Assembly: GCA_948687865.1 (NCBI GenBank)
Contig: CAPQQE010000060.1
Span: forward strand, 2,425 to 7,882
Length of the DNA stretch: 5,458 nt
Direction: 5' to 3'
From: an uncultured Bacilli bacterium
GTDB lineage: Bacteria; Bacillota_I; Bacilli_A; RF39; UBA660
This document shows positions 5,388-5,458 of this stretch, piece after piece. The position numbers and the translations under genes are program-made. How positions within the stretch are numbered: position 1 is the first letter of the stretch; each line of letters opens with the position of its first letter. The notes beneath the pieces are model-generated. The model ran no database searches. It was not told the origin of the DNA and was given only the letters and a program-made list of their open reading frames with translations.

Positions 5388-5458
5388 ATAAAAATATATT
5401 TAACATATTTAAAAGATGAAAAAAGAAGAAAAGAAGAAATAATACCAGGAACATTTGA
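5388..5458 (+). CDS. start of an unidentified gene, partial, no canonical start codon
   Basis: The frame is open from 5382 to the window edge and, read from ATA 5388, begins IKIYLTYLKDEKRRKEE and continues IIPGTF. The only start-position codons after the strong Shine-Dalgarno are ATA (5388, 5-base spacing) and ATA (5394); no ATG, GTG or TTG occurs in frame. The frame is closed upstream by TGA 5379-5381. If that TGA were read through, the frame would extend to ATG 5358 (MSNKYMR before the stop), which has GGAG at 5342-5345, though 12 bases away. I do not recognise the protein. The amphipathic, Lys/Arg/Glu-rich composition looks coding, but 23 codons cannot settle it. It lies just after the LCP terminator, with no clear promoter of its own. 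Confidence 0.4.
   Translation, partial: MKIYLTYLKDEKRRKEEIIPGTF

Noticed and set aside
1..5458. TGA=Trp (Mollicutes-type) genetic code
   Set aside because: All Trp residues in the recognised genes are encoded by TGG and no conserved segment needs TGA read as Trp. Reading TGA as Trp also fails to repair the nitroreductase because of the TAA at 1213-1215. Only the 5379 TGA hints at it, and a changed start codon explains that equally well.
1..5458. CRISPR array, tRNA, rRNA, insertion sequence or attachment site
   Set aside because: No regularly spaced repeats, cloverleaf-like GC-rich segments, transposase motifs or flanking duplications were seen anywhere in the window.

Overview
The window is very AT-rich, with A/T-ending codons, strong GGAG/GGTGA-type ribosome binding sites and short hairpin-plus-T-run terminators. 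It looks like a low-GC Bacillota (Firmicutes) chromosome, and the species cannot be named from the sequence. Trp is written TGG in every gene that contains Trp, and all complete reading frames end in TAA, so nothing requires a TGA=Trp code. The content is that of a cell-surface polysaccharide (capsule, EPS or wall glycopolymer) locus. All genes are on the + strand.

Left block (1-3591): a tightly packed operon. It holds a polysaccharide pyruvyl transferase-family protein (13-1149), a nitroreductase-family protein starting 1 bp later (1151-2121), and a Wzx-like polysaccharide flippase overlapping it by 8 bp (2114-3520). An intrinsic terminator follows (3560-3591). The nitroreductase gene is interrupted. 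Its first 25 or so codons lie in one frame that stops at 1241-1243, and the rest, including the conserved EKGL/RPFG segment and the whole FMN-binding domain, lies in another. A one-base loss near an A5T4 tract (1222-1230) explains this. The operon begins upstream of the window.

Middle (3521-3888): a 368-bp AT-rich intergenic region. It contains the operon terminator, a 10-bp inverted repeat (3775-3811), and a good sigma-A-type promoter with an extended -10 just before the next gene. Two nested dyads cover that promoter and the ribosome binding site.

Right block (3889-5338): a LytR-CpsA-Psr (LCP) protein of the CpsA/Wzg type, with three membrane segments, an extracellular accessory domain and a C-terminal LCP domain. 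It has its own promoter and terminator, so it looks monocistronic. LCP enzymes attach undecaprenyl-linked glycopolymers to the wall. This one appears to lack two residues that I recall as conserved in the pocket.

End (5339-5458): an excellent Shine-Dalgarno sequence leads into a frame open to the window edge that has no ATG/GTG/TTG start. It could be a rare ATA start, a damaged start, or a gene interrupted by a TGA.

Taken together, the likely flow is: repeat-unit modification by the transferase-like and perhaps the redox protein, export of the lipid-linked unit by the flippase, then wall attachment by the LCP protein. The first-step chemistry is inferred, not shown.
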